Source: Patescibacteria group bacterium (lineage in GTDB: Bacteria; Patescibacteria; UBA1384; XYA2-FULL-43-10; 1-14-0-10-43-13). Taken from it: 64,000 nucleotides of DNA. Both the position numbers and the translations under genes were made by a program. The notes below the pieces were generated by a model. The model was not told the origin of the DNA. It saw nothing but the letters and a program-made list of their open reading frames with translations, and made no database searches. The stretch spans positions 12,874 to 76,873 of the forward strand of contig JAMCZZ010000041.1 in the NCBI GenBank assembly GCA_023484645.1, in the 5' to 3' direction. Of the stretch, positions 53,282 to 61,940 are shown piece by piece. Within the stretch, counting starts at the first letter, position 1. Every line of letters begins with the position of its first letter.

Positions 53282-53483
53282 GGATGAAATACAGAAAAAG
53301 TTGGGGGAGAGAATACGGAAAGCTAGGGAAGATGCAAAGCTTACCCAGCTTGAAGTTGCCGCAAAAGCGGAAATGGATGTTAATTATTACGCTCGAATTG
53401 AGCGCGGCATCGCAAATCCATCATATGAAAAATTGCACAGCATTATGACAGCTTTGAATATGGACTCACTTGATATAAAATAG
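53268..53483 (+). CDS. Xre-family HTH regulator
   Basis: 71 residues from ATG 53268 inside the previous gene. LGERIRKAREDAKLTQLEVAAKAEMDVNYYARIERGIANPSYEKL is the Xre DNA-binding domain, shown here only as landmark. Likely autoregulator or antitoxin of the adjacent module. Confidence 0.85.
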   Translation: MKSNKDEIQKKLGERIRKAREDAKLTQLEVAAKAEMDVNYYARIERGIANPSYEKLHSIMTALNMDSLDIK

Positions 53484-53572
53484 TCTATCTGGTATCTTGA
53501 GTCTTGTACAATTGCATAATCTGGTCGATCCAGCTGAGAAGGTGTTCAAAACAACTTGCATCAGGGCGACCA

Positions 53573-53647
53573 GCGGGTATCGTATAATGGTTATTATGCC
53601 TGCTTTCCAAGCAGGACATAGGGGTCCGATTCCCCTTACCCGCTCCA
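53573..53647 (+). tRNA. tRNA-Gly(TCC)
   Basis: GCGGGTA/TACCCGC, T then CCA; anticodon arm CCTGC-TTTCCAA-GCAGG. Confidence 0.95.
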
Positions 53648-53681
53648 AAAAAAGCATACTTATTCAGCATGCTTTTTTTGT
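53648..53681. terminator. Intrinsic terminator after tRNA-Gly
   Basis: AAAAAAGCAT / ATGCTTTTTTT arms around an 11-base loop. Confidence 0.88.
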
Positions 53682-53700
53682 ATCTGAAGTACAAGTTAAT

Positions 53701-54432
53701 TTATTTATATTTCCTTGCCTTTAAATTTTTTCGTACTTGCCAGGAATCTTTGATCATCCGCAAACCATCCTTAATTGGATTCACCGTTGAATGCGGATCG
53801 TCATACCATGTAATACCTACCTCTTTCACCCAAAGCTTTAGGCTTCTTGCAATCGCTAAAATTTCTATATCAAAAGAAAATCTATCAAATGTTTGTCTTT
53901 TAAATATCTCTTGTGCTGCTTTTGCCTTAAAAAGCTTAAATCCACATTGAGTGTCTTTTATCTTTGGGGCTGCTAAAGATTGAATTATGTGATTCAAAAC
54001 CCTGCTGCCGATAATCCTATAAAAGGGCTGGGGTCTTGCCAGTTTCCCCCCCTCGCAATATCTAGATCCAATCACAACATCATAGGTTTCAATGTATTTT
54101 AATAGCTTATCAACCTGCTTAATAGGCGTTGAATTATCCGCATCAGTAAAAAGAACATACTTTCCAATCGCCGCCAGCATTCCCTCTTTTACGGTATAGC
54201 CCTTCCCTCGATTCTCCTTTCTATCGATAATCCTTAAGTTCTCAATCTTTTTCGCATATTTTTTAGCTTCTTCGGCAGTATTATCCGGAGAACCATCAAC
54301 TACAATTATTGTTTCAGTTAAAAATTCATGCGAATCTTGATAGCCCTCGATCGCATCTAGGATTTTGTGGATTCTGTCCTCTTCTTTATACGCAGGCACC
54401 ACGATTGATAAATATATCTCTTTTGGTGGCAT
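53701..54432 (-). CDS. Dolichyl-phosphate glucosyltransferase-like family 2 glycosyltransferase
   Basis: 243 residues. GT2 core: LSIVVPAYKEEDRI, IIVVDGSPDNT, NRGKGYTVKEGMLAA, LFTDADNSTP with the DxD metal site, and DTQCGFKLFKAKAA. The pattern is close to ALG5-type enzymes that load glucose on a polyprenyl phosphate at the membrane. It shares one base with the upstream GT39-type gene, so lipid-linked sugar made here may be the donor for that enzyme. Confidence 0.88.
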   Translation of the reverse strand: MPPKEIYLSIVVPAYKEEDRIHKILDAIEGYQDSHEFLTETIIVVDGSPDNTAEEAKKYAKKIENLRIIDRKENRGKGYTVKEGMLAAIGKYVLFTDADNSTPIKQVDKLLKYIETYDVVIGSRYCEGGKLARPQPFYRIIGSRVLNHIIQSLAAPKIKDTQCGFKLFKAKAAQEIFKRQTFDRFSFDIEILAIARSLKLWVKEVGITWYDDPHSTVNPIKDGLRMIKDSWQVRKNLKARKYK

Positions 54433-56276
54433 TATAGACCAACCTTTCTATTATTTTGGTCAAGACTGCCCGGAAGATCAATTTTAGTTATTGGATATGG
54501 AGAAACAGGTGGATTCTTGATTAAGTCTTGTTGGGTGATATGGAAAACCAAAATTGAACCTCCAATTTCTGCCACGGGCTGATAGCGATCAAGCCAACCA
54601 TATGACCACTTGCCCTCTTTTTCTCCATACAATTTAGAGGATTGATAAAAAGTTGCCGAAACCGCGATCCAACCAGTAGTGGGTCCGTAAGAGCTATGCC
54701 AAGGAATTTGCTGTGGAATGTAGTAGCTCGGCACCGAACCGCCAAAATAATCTACTTTGATCTGAGAAATGTTGTTGTTATCTACATACTTTTTTAGCCG
54801 AAGGAGATCCTGGCCCCAGTCCAGAGAAGAATCAACAAGATATTTATAACGCTGATCCCGAGGTACTGCTTCGTTAAAATAACCGATATAACTCGGGTAG
54901 TAAGACAGCGTAGAAATGATTAAATACATCGCTAACGCTCCGACAACATATCTTCCGATTTTACTCTTCGATTTCCAGATCTCATTTAATCCATATCCGA
55001 TCAAGAGAAGAACAAAGGGTACGGTCGGCATTAAATGCCTGATTCCAATATTTAAAGATCCTTTTAAAGTGAAGGCCCAGTAAACGAGCCATGGAGTCAA
55101 AAACAGGCTAGCTATCCAGAATTTTTCTTTATTTTTGTAAAATTTGCTTATAAATAAAGTAACGATCGACCAGAAAAATAATAAGATAATGGCAATTGGA
55201 GTTTTAACTAGCCAAGCAAATGGAAAATACCAAGAAATTGATTTATCTGAAATATGCCCCAAAGCAAAAGTGGCATTTCCTCCGGCAACTCTAGCAAAGA
55301 CAAGCATTATACCGAGAATATAATGGCCCAATCCTCTTGTAATAGGATTGCTCTCAAACAAATGGAGAAAATTTCGAAGCGGCAACGTTCTAGGATCTTG
55401 GGTTAAATTTCTTTCTATCACTTCATGTTCAATCCCAACCGGCGTCCTCCAAGCAAAAGGAATGTAAACAATCCAGACGACAATCAAAGATATGAAGCAT
55501 GTCCAGAAATATTTTTTGAAATTTTTCCATAGTTCAATCCCAAAAGAAGTTTCCTTTCGATCTAAAATAGATTTGATAATTACTAAGAATAAGAGAACTC
55601 CAAATAGTAAAAAGGAGGAAAATTTCAAAAGTTGGGCAACGCCAAAAGCAATTCCAGCATAAACAACCGACTTATGGTCATTTTTTAACAATGCTTTGTT
55701 AAAATAATAAATTGCGATTACATAACCAAACGCAGCTGCAATATCAGTTGTAACAAGTCTCCCATGCGCAATTACATCTGGATAAAAAGCATATAAAAGA
55801 AGGACTAAAAGCCCAATTTTTCTGCCCCATAGCTCGCTCGCCCATTTGAATAAGAATAAGCCTAATCCAATCATTAAGAGAATCATTGGCAGACGCGCCC
55901 AGAACAAGACAGAAGCAGGGTTGTTGCCAGCTTCATAGAGAATATACCAACCGGCCTCCCATTGGTTGATTCCATTCCAACTCCAGTCATTTTTGATTCC
56001 CTTAATTCCGCTTTGAACCGCCAATGGAAAGCCAGCAAGAGCTTTGGCTAGAGGCGGATGCTCAGGATTAAGCCGATAGTCCATGTATTTATCGTAGGAA
56101 TAGCCCGACGGGATATGGGCGACCTCATCTACTGTTCCTGAATCACCCGATATACCAAAAGCACCTTTGGACGAAAAAAGCGCCAAAAGGAACATGGAAC
56201 CGAGAATGAGAACAACTAAAAAAGCGGTATAAAGCTTTCTTTGACTCAAAGAAAAATCTTTTTTAAACAAGTTCAT
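54432..56276 (-). CDS. Family 39-type membrane glycosyltransferase (PMT/ArnT-like)
   Basis: 614 residues, about 11-12 helices. Early acidic motif GTVDEVAHIPSGYSY with the DE pair, and YRLNPEHPPLAKALAGFPL, are typical of lipid-linked-sugar-using GT-C enzymes. The C-terminal luminal part has YLVDSSLDWGQDLLRLKKY, common in prokaryotic members. It would glycosylate surface proteins or lipids. Downstream of the 503-residue GT2 with no gap. Confidence 0.85.
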   Translation of the reverse strand: MNLFKKDFSLSQRKLYTAFLVVLILGSMFLLALFSSKGAFGISGDSGTVDEVAHIPSGYSYDKYMDYRLNPEHPPLAKALAGFPLAVQSGIKGIKNDWSWNGINQWEAGWYILYEAGNNPASVLFWARLPMILLMIGLGLFLFKWASELWGRKIGLLVLLLYAFYPDVIAHGRLVTTDIAAAFGYVIAIYYFNKALLKNDHKSVVYAGIAFGVAQLLKFSSFLLFGVLLFLVIIKSILDRKETSFGIELWKNFKKYFWTCFISLIVVWIVYIPFAWRTPVGIEHEVIERNLTQDPRTLPLRNFLHLFESNPITRGLGHYILGIMLVFARVAGGNATFALGHISDKSISWYFPFAWLVKTPIAIILLFFWSIVTLFISKFYKNKEKFWIASLFLTPWLVYWAFTLKGSLNIGIRHLMPTVPFVLLLIGYGLNEIWKSKSKIGRYVVGALAMYLIISTLSYYPSYIGYFNEAVPRDQRYKYLVDSSLDWGQDLLRLKKYVDNNNISQIKVDYFGGSVPSYYIPQQIPWHSSYGPTTGWIAVSATFYQSSKLYGEKEGKWSYGWLDRYQPVAEIGGSILVFHITQQDLIKNPPVSPYPITKIDLPGSLDQNNRKVGL

Positions 56277-57788
56277 TTATCCCTCCTCTGCGTGTGACCT
56301 TTTTATTGATTTTTTGGTAACCCTAAATATTTCTAAATATTTTCCTAGCATAAGCCTGGTTTGCGATTCAAGAGCCGGCACAGAAGAAAAAATAATGTTG
56401 GAGATTGGCATAATTATTGGAGTTAAGCACCAATCCAGAACAATTCTCTTAAACGGCTTCTTTCCTCTGTGCGGCGGAACAAGAAGAGTTGAAATTATCA
56501 AAGTTATAACCATGCCGATCCAAGCGACAGCAACAAGCCATGAATAAACTGTTGGAAAGTTGAAAGCTAAAACAGTATTTCGAAAGTTTGGATTTAAAGC
56601 CAAAGGAAGCCAAGAAGATGTGGCCAGTATGATTGATGTGGTCGACCATGAAATGTGCGATTCCCATAAAATCAGGGCGTTGCTCCATCGATCAATAAAA
56701 GGAATGTTTTTATTTCCAATTGTATGCTCCATTACATATGGAATGTCCGACACGCCCCAAGACCATCGTCTTTTCTGTAAATATTGCTCAACCAGTGTCT
56801 CTTTTAAATTATCCCCCAAAACAGCGTCTTGGTAAATAGGGGTATACATTGGAACCACTTCATGCCGGCCGTTAAACTTAAAAAATGTTCTCCAGTATTG
56901 ATGTCCATCCTCAACAATTGTTTTTGTGGACCAGAAATCAACCCTGACCAAGGCCTCAAAGCTCTGGGCATGAGAAGAAAAATTTCGCAAACGCGACGGC
57001 CTCGTTGCAACGACAAGCTGCCAAAAAGAAGAGCCCATTGCAATCAGCCGCATTGGCATTGGCACGTCCCAGATATTGTTAAAATACATTGGAAGCGGTT
57101 GAAAACTTTTATGCACCGGATCAGAATCGGTTAAATACTTGTAGGTTAGACAAGAAAGATATCTCTTATCTGTTCGATTATCTGCATCCATTGTCGTAAC
57201 GATTACATTCTCAAAAGAAATACCTTTCTTTTTAATATATTCAACCATATGCCTTCCGGCAAAAGTAATATTTGGCCCCTTTCCGATAACTTCTCCGGGA
57301 ATATCTTTCGGATGCATCACTGTAAGGAAATCGTAAAACTTTCCTCCATACTTTTTTTGCAATTTCTGGCTTACTACAAGAGCGTTCTCCTTATCTCTTT
57401 CTTCGGTAGCCAAAACATAGATAATCTTATCTAAAGGATAGTCAGATTTGATCACAGATTCTATAGATGATTCCAAAATACTTATGTCTTCCTTGTAAGT
57501 TGGGACAATGACAAGATGGTAAATATTTTTCCAAGAATCAACCGGAGCAAGCTCATCGAGCTTTTTTAGCCAATCTATTTTTATATCGCGCTTAAAATTT
57601 TTATATCCCCAGATCAGCCGATAAGACATGAAAAATATTTTAGTCAACCAATAGCAAAGAAAAAAGATCATAAAAATTGCCAATGCTCTTGGATACCAAA
57701 CAGAAAGAGCAATTGGAAATAAAATAACGAACCAAACAATTGCTCCAGGAAGAATCTCAAACAGTCTCTTATATTTCCAATGTGTCAT
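56277..57788 (-). CDS. Membrane family 2 glycosyltransferase (cellulose synthase-like layout)
   Basis: 503 residues. Two N-terminal helices, cytoplasmic GT2 domain (HLVIVPTYKEDISILESSI; VTTMDADNRTDKRYL with DxD; QKRRWSWGVSDIPYV in place of QxxRW), then three C-terminal helices. The layout fits processive polysaccharide synthases. First gene of a three-glycosyltransferase operon. Confidence 0.86.
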   Translation of the reverse strand: MTHWKYKRLFEILPGAIVWFVILFPIALSVWYPRALAIFMIFFLCYWLTKIFFMSYRLIWGYKNFKRDIKIDWLKKLDELAPVDSWKNIYHLVIVPTYKEDISILESSIESVIKSDYPLDKIIYVLATEERDKENALVVSQKLQKKYGGKFYDFLTVMHPKDIPGEVIGKGPNITFAGRHMVEYIKKKGISFENVIVTTMDADNRTDKRYLSCLTYKYLTDSDPVHKSFQPLPMYFNNIWDVPMPMRLIAMGSSFWQLVVATRPSRLRNFSSHAQSFEALVRVDFWSTKTIVEDGHQYWRTFFKFNGRHEVVPMYTPIYQDAVLGDNLKETLVEQYLQKRRWSWGVSDIPYVMEHTIGNKNIPFIDRWSNALILWESHISWSTTSIILATSSWLPLALNPNFRNTVLAFNFPTVYSWLVAVAWIGMVITLIISTLLVPPHRGKKPFKRIVLDWCLTPIIMPISNIIFSSVPALESQTRLMLGKYLEIFRVTKKSIKRSHAEEG

Positions 57789-57794
57789 TTTATG

Positions 57795-57870
57795 CAGCCA
57801 CCCGCTGTCATCCCGAGCCCATTCGGCTCGCTCAGGGTAAACTCCGCCGAGGGATCTTTATGCTATCTCG
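57795..57870. repeat. Dispersed CPR repeat upstream of the glycosyltransferase operon
   Basis: TCATCCCGAGCCCATTCGG, GCTCGCTCAGGG and GCCGAGGGATCTTT, GC-rich with imperfect dyads. No gene seen. Confidence 0.6.
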
Positions 57871-57899
57871 GCATACCTGCGATGATTTAAGATGTTAAT

Positions 57900-58250
57900 T
57901 TATGAGTGTGATAAATAAAATATCTCGAGAACAAAAACCAATAATGAAACCACAACGCTGGCTGATAGAAGTAAATAACTAATCTCTTTCTCTTTATCAT
58001 AGGAGAACAGAGCCAATGTAGTATTTATTAATAATACTATCATCAAATAGCGCAAAGGGTAAATGCCCAAATGTTCATATATAAATAAATCTCTTTTTGT
58101 TAAAATACCTCTCCAGATTAAAGCGTCAGTAACAACAACAGCAATAGTACCGGCAAAAAGGTAAAAATTGACTTTATCGTCGAATAAAGCTTTTTTAATT
58201 GTCACCCAACCATCTGAAAAATAGTTTCTCACTGTAACCCTCCTCGTCAT
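57900..58250 (-). CDS. Hypothetical membrane protein
   Basis: 116 residues. Three helices: VNFYLFAGTIAVVVTDALIW, YLMIVLLINTTLALFSY and ISYLLLSASVVVSLLVFVLEIFYL. The pattern resembles small uncharacterised PH-less membrane proteins of Patescibacteria. A GC-rich repeat (CATCCCCGC/GCGGGGATC) lies at its 5' side. Function unknown. Confidence 0.6.
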   Translation of the reverse strand: MTRRVTVRNYFSDGWVTIKKALFDDKVNFYLFAGTIAVVVTDALIWRGILTKRDLFIYEHLGIYPLRYLMIVLLINTTLALFSYDKEKEISYLLLSASVVVSLLVFVLEIFYLSHS

Positions 58251-58281
58251 CCCCGCGAAGGCGGGGATCCATAAATGATAA

Positions 58282-58357
58282 TGGAGCCGATAGCCAGATT
58301 TGAACTGGCGACCTTCACTTTACGAAAGTGCTGCTCTACCAGCTGAGCTATATCGGC
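58282..58357 (-). tRNA. tRNA-Thr(CGT)
   Basis: GCCGATA/TATCGGC acceptor, T then CCA; anticodon loop TTCGTAA. Confidence 0.93.
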
Positions 58358-58444
58358 ATGAAGTAATAGACAGGCGAGCAAAAGAATTGCGACATTTATC
58401 CATCGAAGCTTCAGCGTAGGTGGACCAGCTGAGCTATATCGGCA
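58358..58444 (-). repeat. Mini-element with copied tRNA-Thr 5' end
   Basis: On the minus strand it begins with GCCGATATAGCTCAGCTGG (58425-58443), the same 19 bases that start tRNA-Thr (58339-58357). A hairpin (CCACCTACGCTGAAGCTTCG..TGG) and about 40 bases follow before the intact tRNA. Confidence 0.85.
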
Positions 58445-58492
58445 GATATTGGCATGCCACGTGAGACGTGACGAAGTTTTACGTCTTTTGCA

Positions 58493-58566
58493 TGGAGCGG
58501 GTAACGGGAATCGAACCCGTGACTCATCCTTGGGAAGGACGCATTTTACCACTAAACCATACCCGC
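58493..58566 (-). tRNA. tRNA-Gly(CCC)
   Basis: GCGGGTA/TACCCGC, T then CCA; anticodon arm CGTCC-TTCCCAA-GGATG. Confidence 0.94.
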
Positions 58567-58604
58567 AAATCAGATTAAATTTATCATTTCCGAGGCAGAA
58601 GCGC

Positions 58605-58632
58605 AATAAAGCCCCCAATTGGGGGCTTTATT
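58605..58632. terminator. Perfect 28-bp palindromic terminator
   Basis: AATAAAGCCCCCAA meets its complement with no spacer, with short T tracts. It serves the minus-strand propeller gene ending at 58655. Confidence 0.75.
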
Positions 58633-58654
58633 TATCTTAAATACGCTAAAACAT

Positions 58655-60259
58655 CTACCCTGCATAACCTCCCATGTAACCATCAGAAGCAACATCGATA
58701 ATCTTCTTGGCTGTTCCGCCATCAACACTAACAACGTAAAGAGCACTCTCGCCGGTTTTTTGAACGTTAAAGAATATTAACTTGCTGTCAGTGGACCAAT
58801 AAGGCGTACCCACTGCGGCATCTACCGTAGAAAGTTGCTTTTCATTTTTGCCCGACGAATCATCTGCAACAAATAAATTACTTTTTCCGTCTCTTGATTC
58901 AATATAAGTTTCTATTTTTCCGTTAGGAGATTTAATAGTGTACCGCTTTGGATACTGGTAGTCAGTTTCTTTACTAGAATTGTCTCCTAAATTAAAGGTA
59001 AAATATTTCTGCTGATTATTCTGATATGACCCATAAATTAATTCGGTGTCGCTGCTGAATTTTATAAGGTAGTAACTTGTCGTATTATCATAAACTTTAT
59101 TGGCTGATTCAGCCCCAATATCATAAATATTCAACTCATACTTGCCGGAATTGTTCACTATATAAGCGATTTTCGTATTGCCATCATTAATTCTTAAATT
59201 AACACCTGAACTGTTTGTAATTACAACTTTATTAGACTTCGCGGAAATATTATAAACAGAAGAACTGTATTTAGTCTGATCGTTTTCCTTAGCAGAGTTC
59301 GTCCAAATTAAATACTTTGAGTTAGTTGACCAATAAAAGGAATAATCTGCCCTATCCCCAATCTTTGTTAAATTTTTCCCGTCAATGTCAATTGTATACA
59401 AACTGTTTAATTCACTTGCCCCATCTTTTTGACCGTCCCGTGTACTTAAAAAAGCAACTTTCTTATAATCCGGCGAAATGGCTGGAGAGAAATCCTCATG
59501 GTCCGCAACTCTATCAATGAGAGGTTTTGCATCGGAGCCATCGTAGTTAGACGTATAGATGCCGCGCTTTCCTTTGTCCTTATTTGAAATATAGACTACC
59601 TTACCAACTGGAACCAATGTAATTGGATCTAAACTAAATTGCTTGCCTGTAATAGTTACCTTTTTGGAATAATCTAAGTATCCTTTTTGCTTAACAACAA
59701 CTTCTTTTTCGCCGCTTACAACTTTTGTAATAGTAAATTTGCCATCCGTGTCAGATTTTGCAGATAGGTCGCCGATTGTTATGGCAATATCAGATAAAGT
59801 TGATTCATTTATATAATTCTTAACTACACCTGAAACTGCTGCTTGCTCCGGCGGTTTTTTTCCTAGTTTATATACTAGAACACTGTTTTTTCCTCTTTTA
59901 ATTTTCAAGTCGGCAGAATAATCTTTATAGCCTGCATATTTAATTTCAATACGGTAATCCCCAGCGATCAAATCGTTCAACGACAATGCACCGGCTTTAT
60001 CCGCCGTTCCGGAGCGATTATACGCTGAATTTTTTATATTCACCATTGAAATGGTCGCGGCTAATCCTTCATTTTTTTCAGAATCTATAACATTTAATAT
60101 TATTTCCGATTTAAAAGCCCAAGCATATGCTTTTGAGAACAAACCAAACTTGTTAAATTGAAAACCAGCAATCACAAGCACTATTCCTAAAACAACCAAG
60201 AGACCCTGCAACCTATTTAAGCTAAGTCTAATTGTGATGGCTTTTATCGCTTCACCCAT
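58655..60259 (-). CDS. Anchored protein with carboxypeptidase-regulatory-like and TolB-like propeller domains
   Basis: 534 residues. Signal anchor at about 14-32 (LQGLLVVLGIVLVIAGFQF). Two CarboxypepD_reg/PEGA-like units (LNDLIAGDYRIEIKYAGYKDYS; KVVSGEKEVVVKQKGYLDYS). From about residue 215, WD40/PD40-type blades: ISNKDKGKRGIYTSNYDGSDAKPL, ISPDYKKVAFLSTRDGQ, YWSTNSKYLIWTN, YWSTDSKLIFFNVQ. It faces outside; binding partner unknown. Confidence 0.8.
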   Translation of the reverse strand: MGEAIKAITIRLSLNRLQGLLVVLGIVLVIAGFQFNKFGLFSKAYAWAFKSEIILNVIDSEKNEGLAATISMVNIKNSAYNRSGTADKAGALSLNDLIAGDYRIEIKYAGYKDYSADLKIKRGKNSVLVYKLGKKPPEQAAVSGVVKNYINESTLSDIAITIGDLSAKSDTDGKFTITKVVSGEKEVVVKQKGYLDYSKKVTITGKQFSLDPITLVPVGKVVYISNKDKGKRGIYTSNYDGSDAKPLIDRVADHEDFSPAISPDYKKVAFLSTRDGQKDGASELNSLYTIDIDGKNLTKIGDRADYSFYWSTNSKYLIWTNSAKENDQTKYSSSVYNISAKSNKVVITNSSGVNLRINDGNTKIAYIVNNSGKYELNIYDIGAESANKVYDNTTSYYLIKFSSDTELIYGSYQNNQQKYFTFNLGDNSSKETDYQYPKRYTIKSPNGKIETYIESRDGKSNLFVADDSSGKNEKQLSTVDAAVGTPYWSTDSKLIFFNVQKTGESALYVVSVDGGTAKKIIDVASDGYMGGYAG

Positions 60260-60350
60260 ACCCCTCCTACTTTATTATTTATTTTAATTCTATTTTAATT
60301 CTTTTTCGTCAAGCAAACAAGTTGTTATAATATTCATCAAGCTAAAATCC

Positions 60351-60379
60351 TTGACTTTTTAAAGTATTTATGTTATTGT
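60351..60379 (+). promoter_or_regulatory. Promoter of the 60425 cassette
   Basis: TTGACT (60351-60356), 17 bases, TATTGT (60374-60379). Confidence 0.75.
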
Positions 60380-60401
60380 ATCAATTATGCTGGAGGAAAA
60401 G

Positions 60402-60431
60402 ATGAATACTAAGGGAGGCAAATTATGCTAA
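60402..60431 (+). CDS. Candidate 9-residue leader peptide
   Basis: MNTKGGKLC, preceded by GGAGG. Its stop overlaps the ATG of the next gene (ATGCTAA), the layout of translational coupling. It may be incidental. Confidence 0.4.
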   Translation: MNTKGGKLC

Positions 60432-60628
60432 ACTCGATCGTGTTCATCATTACGGCATTGCTGATAGGGTACGCCATGATCCTGAACGGAATACTGGCGC
60501 ACTCCGCGGCTCCTGAGCTCAGTTTGATCGTAGCAGGCACATTCCTGCTCGGACTAGCCGGAGTCACATATTTAAGCATAACTGCTCTCAAGCCTATGGT
60601 TGAGTGGCTTGCAAAGCAGATTATGTAA
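60425..60628 (+). CDS. Two-helix hypothetical membrane protein (cassette)
   Basis: 67 residues, preceded by AGGGAGG. Helices IVFIITALLIGYAMILNGILA and LSLIVAGTFLLGLAGVTYLSI. Own promoter and a GC-rich hairpin (60633-60662) make it a free-standing unit. Codon use looks richer in G/C than nearby genes. Family unknown. Confidence 0.65.
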   Translation: MLNSIVFIITALLIGYAMILNGILAHSAAPELSLIVAGTFLLGLAGVTYLSITALKPMVEWLAKQIM

Positions 60629-60632
60629 CATA

Positions 60633-60662
60633 CTGGTCCCCGATTCAACCCCCGGGGACCAG
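60633..60662 (+). terminator. Hairpin closing the 60425 cassette
   Basis: CTGGTCCCCG / CGGGGACCAG around a 10-base loop; no T-run. Confidence 0.6.
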
Positions 60663-60734
60663 CTCAACCTTGAATCATCAATAATTTGATGGTTGGAGCG
60701 TTGAAAAAAAGTAAAATATTATTCCCAATATCTC

Positions 60735-60871
60735 CCGTGGGTCAAAGCTAGAAGTAAGTGATTAAATCCAGATCTCAAAGCTTATCGCTAGCTTGACTCA
60801 CGGAAGAGCAGTTTTATTCCGATGATCAAAACCGATCTGCCTCAGGCGGACGGTATGCGGTAGCCCCGCAT
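60735..60871 (+). promoter_or_regulatory. Structured leader of the PEP-CTERM gene
   Basis: A long-range helix (60735-60751 CCGTGGGTCAAAGCTAG with 60788-60803) and an ATGCGG/CCGCAT hairpin (60855-60871) ending right at the Shine-Dalgarno GGAGG (60872-60876). It could be a regulatory leader. It does not match a riboswitch class I know. Confidence 0.45.
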
Positions 60872-60885
60872 GGAGGAATGGGAAA

Positions 60886-61800
60886 TTGAATAAATCAGCT
60901 AAGTTTTTTTGTATCGTCATGGTATTGTCGCTCGTTTATGGCTTTTGCGCCACAGTGGCACACGCCGGTGGCGGAGGTTACGTCAACCCGATCAGTTACA
61001 AGATTGATCAGTTGACAGTACCGCGCCTTTATGGCGCTTCCATGACCTATGGATCGGGCACATTCCTGGCAAACGACAACCAGGGAAACGTTTTTCAGCT
61101 CGAGAACGGGTCATGGAGCAATCAGGGCTTCAAGCTCTGGAGAGCAGTTTGGGCACCGAGCGGCGTCTACGGCTATAGTAATGGCTATGCATCGGTTTAC
61201 CGAAATGGCCAAACAAATGTACTGGAGAATGGAGCGCAATTCTCCACTCCGTACATTCAGCCAAGCATCGGTCCCTCGGGCCAAGTTTCCTTCGGGAGAA
61301 TGTCAATCGATTTCGTTCTGACAGTTAATCCCGATGGAAGTTCAACCGCTTGTCTGCCCTTCAGCACAATGGGAAGTGGCCCGTGGTGGGTAACCAACAC
61401 GGCCTTTGCCTCGAACAATGTTGTTTACTATTCGGGACAGAACACCACTAACCCGATCAACAACGGCTATCGAGTCGTTGGACGGTTTTACGGTGGCTTC
61501 GCTGATACTGGCATGGCCTACAGTGAAATCGCCGTCAGCAATGGCTTCCTTTGGGGCGTCTCTCCCAACCACGACTATATCGATGGTTGGCAGCTTGATG
61601 CCAACGGCTCCGTTGTCCGTTCTAAGACAGTAATGTCTGGAGGATATTTCAATATCCTCGGAACAGACAATAGCGGAGTAGTGTTCCAACAAGGTTCCCT
61701 TGTCTGGCACACATCCCCTGTTCCTGAGCCAGGCTCATTCCTGGCTCTCATGACCGGCCTAGCCGGTCTTGGAGGATTCGTCCTCCGGCGACGCAAGTAA
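60886..61800 (+). CDS. PEP-CTERM sorted secreted protein
   Basis: 304 residues from a TTG start with GGAGG. Signal peptide at 1-27 (FFCIVMVLSLVYGFCATVAHA). The body is Gly/Asn/Ser/Tyr-rich and beta-like, perhaps a repetitive propeller. The tail is a textbook PEP-CTERM signal: VPEPGS, helix FLALMTGLAGLGGFVL, then RRRK. Such tails are processed by exosortase, not seen in the window. GC-rich relative to neighbours; probably acquired. Confidence 0.88.
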   Translation: MNKSAKFFCIVMVLSLVYGFCATVAHAGGGGYVNPISYKIDQLTVPRLYGASMTYGSGTFLANDNQGNVFQLENGSWSNQGFKLWRAVWAPSGVYGYSNGYASVYRNGQTNVLENGAQFSTPYIQPSIGPSGQVSFGRMSIDFVLTVNPDGSSTACLPFSTMGSGPWWVTNTAFASNNVVYYSGQNTTNPINNGYRVVGRFYGGFADTGMAYSEIAVSNGFLWGVSPNHDYIDGWQLDANGSVVRSKTVMSGGYFNILGTDNSGVVFQQGSLVWHTSPVPEPGSFLALMTGLAGLGGFVLRRRK

Positions 61801-61826
61801 TACGCGCGAATCTCGCGCGAGATCAA

Positions 61827-61854
61827 GAACGCCGCCCCATCCGGGGTGGCGTTC
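61827..61854 (+). terminator. Terminator of the PEP-CTERM gene
   Basis: GAACGCC-CCCC/GGGG-GGCGTTC stem then TTTC. Confidence 0.75.
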
Positions 61855-61940
61855 TTTCGTTTACATGAGATTGCTGTCCTATAAATTTATAAATATTACT
61901 CAAAAATCAATTTGTTATTAAGTAAAAATTGTCTCAAGCA

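Noticed and set aside
58247..58618. 123-residue minus-strand open frame
   Set aside because: It is made of tRNA-Thr, a tRNA fragment and tRNA-Gly sequence; no independent coding signal.
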